Assembly (NCBI RefSeq): GCF_900129375.1
Contig: NZ_FQVN01000004.1
Span: 372,001 to 436,000 of the forward strand
Length of the DNA stretch: 64,000 nucleotides
Direction of reading: 5' to 3'
From: Streptoalloteichus hindustanus
Lineage (GTDB): Bacteria > Actinomycetota > Actinomycetes > Mycobacteriales > Pseudonocardiaceae
Both the position numbers and the translations under genes were made by a program. The notes beneath the pieces are model-generated. The model worked only from the letters and a program-made list of their open reading frames with translations. It was not told the origin of the DNA and did no database searches. Below, one piece after another: positions 59,936 to 64,000 of this stretch. Every line of letters begins with the position of its first letter. Within the stretch, counting starts at the first letter, position 1.

Positions 59936-61180
59936 TTACAAGGAAGCCGGAGCCTTCTTGTACCAGCCTGCAATCACGCTAACCAGATGCACGATGTTCT
60001 GGGTGCGCATGATTGGCGCCGCGGCGTTCGGCTCAAAATCGGCGCTCGCGTCACTCGTGCGCCAGATGCTAGTTTCCGTAACTGGCGCGGTCATATGCGG
60101 GTCCAAGCGCTTGAAAAACGCAGTGATATCATCAAGCTCCACTGGGTTCTCGCCCGCGCGCAGCTCGCGGAACACACCCCCGAGGACGCGCAACATGCCA
60201 ACCGAGCCGAGCAGCGAAGTGCGGCGCAGTTCCTGGGCCAGAGTCAACTCTCCTGGCTTTCGTACCGCGTCAGGATCATCCTCAGTGATAGCAGCCAGGC
60301 TGGCGAAGGCGTTGGAGATGACGTCGAGGAAGTCCTTGACCTGCTCGATCACCTCCCCGTCGGAAAGGGTTTGCTCCGCCTTCTTGCTGATTCGTCCACC
60401 GGCTCCAGCAATGACAGCCCGAGTGATGTCGGCGACGTGCTTTGCGCCCATGAGATTCGGGTTCTTCGTCGTCATGCGGTCCTGTTCCGGGTCGACGCGC
60501 CCCTTGAGCAGGGGGTGGTCGATCACGTCGGACAGGGTCCGATTGGCAACCTTGTAGTTATCGAATCGAGCACGGACGGCACTGCTGATGCCTTTAGCAT
60601 TGTCTGCAACATCGACGAACATCTGCTGAGCCTTGATCGGATCTGGCTCCACGTAGATGTCCAGGCCGACGTACTCGTTCTTCAGTCGATTCATCTGGCC
60701 GATGAGCTTCTCGCGCTCGGCCTGCAGCTTGGCGGCCTTCTCGGGGCTGACCTTGCGCGCCATCTCGCGGTCAACATTCGCGATAGCATCGGTAATGCGC
60801 TGCTTCTCGATGGAGACTCCGAGGACGCGGTGCTGCCCGTCGATCGTTCGGAGGGAGGAGATGCCGCCGATCGCCCACGGAACGGTGAGATACCCGACTG
60901 CCCCGTGCTCGTCAACTTTCTCGAACAAACAGCCACCGCTATCTCGCGCCAGAAGGGCGGGGGCGACCCAGTCCTGCTTGCTGTCGAGGTACTGGCCGAA
61001 CTGCTTGGCGTGCAGCCGGTCAACCTTGCGGTTGTCCTTGTCAACGTTGTTGGGGTCAGGGATCGGCAAGATCGTGGGAAGGTCGAGGAGAGGGACACGG
61101 GTGGTGTAGACAGCCCGGCCGCCTTGCACAGTCTTGATGGCCAAGTACGTGCTGGAGTCCTGCGGCTTGGACAGACGCAA
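59936..61180 (-). CDS. DGQHR-domain (DndB-like) protein
   Basis: A 414-residue protein with the DGQHR motif (SLRTIDGQHRVLG, residues 114-118) typical of DndB and its relatives. After it come VDVADNAKGISSAVRARFDNYKVANRTLSDVIDHPLLKG, similar to the FLDVNKNAKPV-type stretch of DndB, and a helical C-terminus. DndB regulates the dnd genes for phosphorothioate DNA; orphan relatives have unknown roles. No dndACDE genes are near. G+C is lower than in the neighbours, a sign of transfer. The only standard start is the TTG at 61180, without a ribosome site; AGGGGG lies six bases before an in-frame ATC at 61201, which might be a mutated or unusual start. Confidence 0.8.
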   Translation of the reverse strand: MRLSKPQDSSTYLAIKTVQGGRAVYTTRVPLLDLPTILPIPDPNNVDKDNRKVDRLHAKQFGQYLDSKQDWVAPALLARDSGGCLFEKVDEHGAVGYLTVPWAIGGISSLRTIDGQHRVLGVSIEKQRITDAIANVDREMARKVSPEKAAKLQAEREKLIGQMNRLKNEYVGLDIYVEPDPIKAQQMFVDVADNAKGISSAVRARFDNYKVANRTLSDVIDHPLLKGRVDPEQDRMTTKNPNLMGAKHVADITRAVIAGAGGRISKKAEQTLSDGEVIEQVKDFLDVISNAFASLAAITEDDPDAVRKPGELTLAQELRRTSLLGSVGMLRVLGGVFRELRAGENPVELDDITAFFKRLDPHMTAPVTETSIWRTSDASADFEPNAAAPIMRTQNIVHLVSVIAGWYKKAPASL

Positions 61181-61201
61181 CGGGTCGACGTTGATGCTGA
61201 T

Positions 61202-61767
61202 GGTAAGCCCCCTGTCGGGTCAGTAACTCTTAAACCTCCCGATCAAGGCGCTACGGTAGCAGACAGTCAACAGCCAGGTCGGATAAGTTCTAGATCTGGG
61301 CGAGTCGTGAACCAGCCGAGACTCAGTTCGCGGTGTGCCGCCTTGGGTTGGCCCTCTTTCAGGCTCATGTATGTTGAGCTATTCGGAGTAGTTTACTAGT
61401 GCATGTCCGCTGGCGAGCAGAACTCTTCGTAGGCCCACCATGACTAGCGCCAAGTGGCTACACCAGCGAGGCGCTCGTCCATTCGGGCCAGGGGCCGAGG
61501 ATGATGGGGAAGCCTCTGAACCAAGGCGGCGAACCTCGAAGCATCGAAACCCGGCAAGTAGGCACTGTCTTATAACTCAATGAACAGCTTGCCCGCCTGA
61601 TCGATGGACACTACTGCGGGGAAGTGAGCACGGGGCCCGCGGGTCCGCGGTGGAGCCTCCCGTCCACTGGCTTGCAGCCCGGTCGACCTCCGCAAAACCT
61701 AGGCCTTCTGGTCGTCAACACCACCAATCTTCACGATGTGGCCAGCTGGGACGGACATTGGGTGCTC
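61202..61767. other. 566-base gap of lower GC, probable gene remnants
   Basis: Upstream of the DGQHR gene and 3' of the nitrilase-like gene. It is less GC-rich than the average. No intact gene was recognised; one minus-strand remnant is listed separately. Confidence 0.45.
61444..61635 (-). pseudogene. Gene fragment interrupted by a TAA
   Basis: On the minus strand one frame reads AHFPAVVSIDQAGKLFIEL, then TAA, then DSAYLPGFDASRFAALVQRL and continues to a TAG at 61444-61446. Both sides have protein-like composition. The family is unknown. It is probably the 3' end of a dead gene with a nonsense mutation. Confidence 0.3.
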
Positions 61768-62661
61768 TCAGAAGGCGGTGTGGGTCTCGCTTCGGGGGTC
61801 GCCGTGCGCGACGTGGGCGTCGTACAGACCGGACCGGGCTGAGCGCCGCCACGGGCGGGCGAGGCGGAGGGCGACGTCGATGGTCGGGTCGGCGGTGTGC
61901 CGGTCGAGATCGGCCACCACGACGCCGGGCTGTCCGTCGCCGGCGCAGCGGGCCGCCCACTGGCCGCCCGGGGCGACGAGGCCGGCGGGCACGGTCGCGC
62001 TGAACTGGGCGGGAAGGGAGTAGCCCACCCAGTAGCAGTAGAGGGTCGCGTACGCCTGGGCGACCGTCGCGCGGGCGGCGTCGTCGACCATCACCGAGAC
62101 CAGCACGCAGTCCACGTCCAGCCGTTCGTACTCGGCGAACAGCTCGGGGAAGCTGACCTCGACGCACACCGCGCAGCCGAACCGGAACCCGTCGACCTCG
62201 AAGACCAGGGGCCGGGTTCCCGGGGTGTACAGGAACTGGAGTTCGGTGTGGGACAGGAAACGCTTGTCGTAGCGGTCGACGAGCTGGCCCTGGTCGGAGA
62301 CGACGTAGAGGCTGTTGTGCGGCCGGCGCGCACCGGAAAGCTGGTGCGGGGAACCGAAAACGGTCCAGATGCCCAGTTCGCCCGCCAGCTCGGCGATCGC
62401 TTCGGCCTCCTCGCGCATCACCGGCCACGCCGCGCGGCTCCAGTCCGCCGGGCCGACCTGGTCCGGGCCGGCGGAGGACAGCGCGTACTTGCTGGGGTAG
62501 GTGATGGCGCCCTCGGGGAACTGCACCAGCCGCGCCCCGGCGGCGCTGGCCCGACGCATCAGCGCGCGGATCTCCCGCCCGCTGGCCCGCAGGGCCCCGG
62601 AGTCGGAAGGGTCCTCCGGCACCGTGCTCTGCGCCACTGCCACCCGAATCTTCCCCGACAC
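61768..62661 (-). CDS. Carbon-nitrogen hydrolase (nitrilase superfamily)
   Basis: A 297-residue protein. The catalytic triad is present: Glu in RLVQFPEGAITYP, Lys in VDRYDKRFLSHTE, and Cys in FGCAVCVEVSFPELF. Further features are GIWTVFGSPHQLSG and the dimer-interface stretch. Members hydrolyse nitriles or amides of small molecules (omega-amidase, carbamoylputrescine amidase, N-carbamoyl amino acids). The middle of the family motif is slightly altered (CxExSFPE in place of CxDxxFPE). It stands alone. Confidence 0.9.
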   Translation of the reverse strand: MSGKIRVAVAQSTVPEDPSDSGALRASGREIRALMRRASAAGARLVQFPEGAITYPSKYALSSAGPDQVGPADWSRAAWPVMREEAEAIAELAGELGIWTVFGSPHQLSGARRPHNSLYVVSDQGQLVDRYDKRFLSHTELQFLYTPGTRPLVFEVDGFRFGCAVCVEVSFPELFAEYERLDVDCVLVSVMVDDAARATVAQAYATLYCYWVGYSLPAQFSATVPAGLVAPGGQWAARCAGDGQPGVVVADLDRHTADPTIDVALRLARPWRRSARSGLYDAHVAHGDPRSETHTAF

Positions 62662-62758
62662 CCGTCGAGCCTAGAACAGGCCACGGAGTCTGGGAGAACC
62701 CGCACGAACACGGCGGAAACCCATGCCACGCACCAGAAACGGGCAGATGCCGAGGTTG

Positions 62759-62796
62759 GTTGGTCGGCGCGGACCGGAATCTCCGCGCCGACCAAC
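62759..62796 (-). terminator. Terminator of the clpP gene
   Basis: A perfect 15-bp stem (62759-62773 with 62782-62796) with an 8-base loop, beginning five bases past the stop of the minus-strand clpP gene. Confidence 0.85.
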
Positions 62797-62800
62797 GGGG

Positions 62801-63403
62801 TCAGGCGGTGGCGGCCCGCTGGTCACCGGCGACGATGTGGTCGACGAAGCCGTAGGCCAGCGCCTCCTCGGCGTCGAACCAGCGGTCCCGGTCGGCGTCG
62901 GCGGTGATCCGCTCCACGGTCTGCCCGGTCTGCTGCGCGGTGATCTCGGCGATCCGCCGCTTCATCTTGCCGAACACCTCGGCCTGGATGCGGATGTCGC
63001 TGGCCACCCCGCTGATGCCGGCCGAGGGCTGGTGCATCACGATCCGCGTGTTGGGCAGCAGGTAGCGCTTGCCCGGGGTGCCGGAGGACAGCAGGAACTG
63101 GCCCATCGAGGCCACGAAACCCATGCCCCAGGTCGAGACGTCCGGCTGGATGAGCCGCATCGTGTCGTAGATGGCCATGCCCGCGGTGACCGAGCCGCCC
63201 GGCGAGTTGATGTAGAAGGTGATGTCCTTGTCCGGGTCCTCGGCGGCCAGCAGCAACAGCTGCGCGACGATCCGGTTGGCCACCTCGTCGGTGACCTCCG
63301 AGCCGAGGAAGACGATGCGGTCCCGCAGGAGATGCTCGTAGATCGAGTCGTTGGCCGACGGTGCGACGGCGGCCCGCATCACGGGCACCAGGTGAAGAGA
63401 CAT
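62801..63403 (-). CDS. clpP: ATP-dependent Clp protease proteolytic subunit
   Basis: A 200-residue ClpP. Catalytic residues: Ser99 in GMGFVASMGQFLL, His124 in RIVMHQPSAGI, and an Asp in the DADRDRWFDAEEAL region. The N-terminal loop (RAAVAPSANDSIYEHLLRDRIVFLG) is typical. The motif around Ser reads ASMGQ instead of ASMGA or ASMGE. Actinomycetes carry several ClpP; the main pair is usually clpP1-clpP2 next to tig and clpX. This single gene is probably an extra paralogue that needs a partner ring and a Clp ATPase. The context does not show which. Confidence 0.92.
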   Translation of the reverse strand: MSLHLVPVMRAAVAPSANDSIYEHLLRDRIVFLGSEVTDEVANRIVAQLLLLAAEDPDKDITFYINSPGGSVTAGMAIYDTMRLIQPDVSTWGMGFVASMGQFLLSSGTPGKRYLLPNTRIVMHQPSAGISGVASDIRIQAEVFGKMKRRIAEITAQQTGQTVERITADADRDRWFDAEEALAYGFVDHIVAGDQRAATA

Positions 63404-63618
63404 GTTGCCTGCCTTGGTTGTCTGACGCCGAACGCGACCGACGGTAGGAGCCCGCCACCGGTGTTCCGGGCGGTGTTCGCTCAGGGCATGCTGGCGTTCG
63501 CCGCAAGCGATCGGCGACTGCTCCGTACGGCCGCCGATGCCTGAGCCCTCCCGTTGACCGGGTGCGGTTGGCCAATCGAACGCCGGAGTCGACCCCGCTG
63601 CCGACTGGAGCGGTGGGC

Positions 63619-64000
63619 TCAGCGCGCGGTCTGGTGGTGGAGCAGCCGTTCGTTGAGGTGGTGGCGCGCGGCGTCCACGTTGATGACCGTGTCCGCGGTG
63701 AGGGTGTCGGTCAGCTCTGCGCAGGCACGGGCGGCGGCCGCCGCGCGGGGCAGCATCAGGTTCTCGTAGGCGCGGACGGCCTGGTCGAGGTCGTCGTGGG
63801 CGGCGAGCGCGGTGGCCAGGTCGGCGCCGTCGAGCAGGGCGAGGTTGGCGCCGATGCCGTACGGGGGCATGAGGTGGGCCGCGTCGCCGAGCAGGGTGAT
63901 GCCGGGGACGTGGTCCCAGGTGTGCCCGACGGGCAGGACGTGCAGGGGCCGGTTGACGAACCCGCCGTCGGACTCGCGGAGCAGGTCGAGCAGGCTGTCG
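63619..64000 (-). CDS. FAD-dependent monooxygenase, C-terminal part (cut by the window edge)
   Basis: The last 126 codons of a flavoprotein. It shows the GD motif [33 protein letters not shown] and a C-terminal helix ([19 protein letters not shown]). This matches TetX-like and aromatic monooxygenases, as in the gene at 53.5 kb. The N-terminal FAD-binding fingerprint lies beyond the window. The stop is at 63619-63621. Confidence 0.85.
   Translation of the reverse strand, partial: DSLLDLLRESDGGFVNRPLHVLPVGHTWDHVPGITLLGDAAHLMPPYGIGANLALLDGADLATALAAHDDLDQAVRAYENLMLPRAAAAARACAELTDTLTADTVINVDAARHHLNERLLHHQTAR

Noticed and set aside
61624-61842. 72-codon plus-strand frame next to the nitrilase-like gene
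   Set aside because: Overlaps the nitrilase 3' end antisense; no domain, no ribosome site.

Overview
The window is high-GC DNA (roughly 70% G+C by eye) with dense gene packing, many GTG starts and actinobacterial families (XRE/DUF5753 plus DUF397, NB-ARC/TPR regulator-like ATPases, short Prim-Pol-like proteins, HxlR, WYL and MocR regulators). It looks like a filamentous actinomycete chromosome, probably Pseudonocardiaceae-like; that assignment is inference from gene style, not from a marker gene. No rRNA, tRNA or CRISPR array was seen.

Layout. 1-5.9 kb: end of a ricin-type lectin gene, a pyrroline-5-carboxylate reductase-like gene, an ArsR/AHSA1 pair, a tyrosine recombinase, a Vat/CatB-type acetyltransferase, a WYL regulator and a RidA protein. 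6.1-15.1 kb: a complete four-gene Wadjet anti-plasmid operon (jetA-jetB-jetC-jetD, minus strand, 4-bp overlaps). 15.8-24.4 kb: ordinary metabolic and regulatory genes (DnaQ-type exonuclease, cupin, broken IS5 transposase, HxlR regulator with divergent imine-reductase-like gene, glyoxalase-like protein, DUF1801 protein, ABC transporter pair, MetE-like protein). 24.4-31.4 kb: accessory region with a STAND-type NB-ARC/TPR ATPase at the end of an operon of small unknown proteins, a hairpin-rich non-coding tract, a Prim-Pol-like protein, and an XRE/DUF397 pair with two small divergent genes.

31.5-49.6 kb is the most interesting part. A plus-strand operon (queD-queE-folE-DpdA-like transglycosylase-nucleoside phosphorylase-like protein-thymidylate-kinase-like protein-DUF2797-methyltransferase) is flanked by an exonuclease, an alpha/beta hydrolase, a hexapeptide transferase, a GT25 glycosyltransferase, a protein of unknown function, a NUDIX hydrolase, an APH-type phosphotransferase, an alkaline-phosphatase-superfamily protein and an archaeal-type valyl-tRNA synthetase. 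FolE, QueD and QueE would make 7-carboxy-7-deazaguanine from GTP. The DpdA-like enzyme suggests that a 7-deazaguanine base is exchanged into nucleic acid. The remaining genes suggest further chemistry that I cannot name. QueC is not in the window. Several decayed gene pieces border the island.

49.8-64 kb: dienelactone hydrolase, RibD-like reductase, GNAT, alpha/beta hydrolase, a TetR repressor facing a flavin monooxygenase across three near-identical operator repeats, a drug-efflux MFS protein, a MocR regulator facing an EamA exporter, a polysaccharide deacetylase-like protein, an orphan DndB/DGQHR protein of lower GC, a nitrilase-family hydrolase, a ClpP subunit, and the 3' end of a second flavin monooxygenase cut by the window edge.

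Across the window a 15-bp palindrome of form NGTCC-N5-GGACN (or one mismatch) occurs at least eleven times, nearly always between genes.
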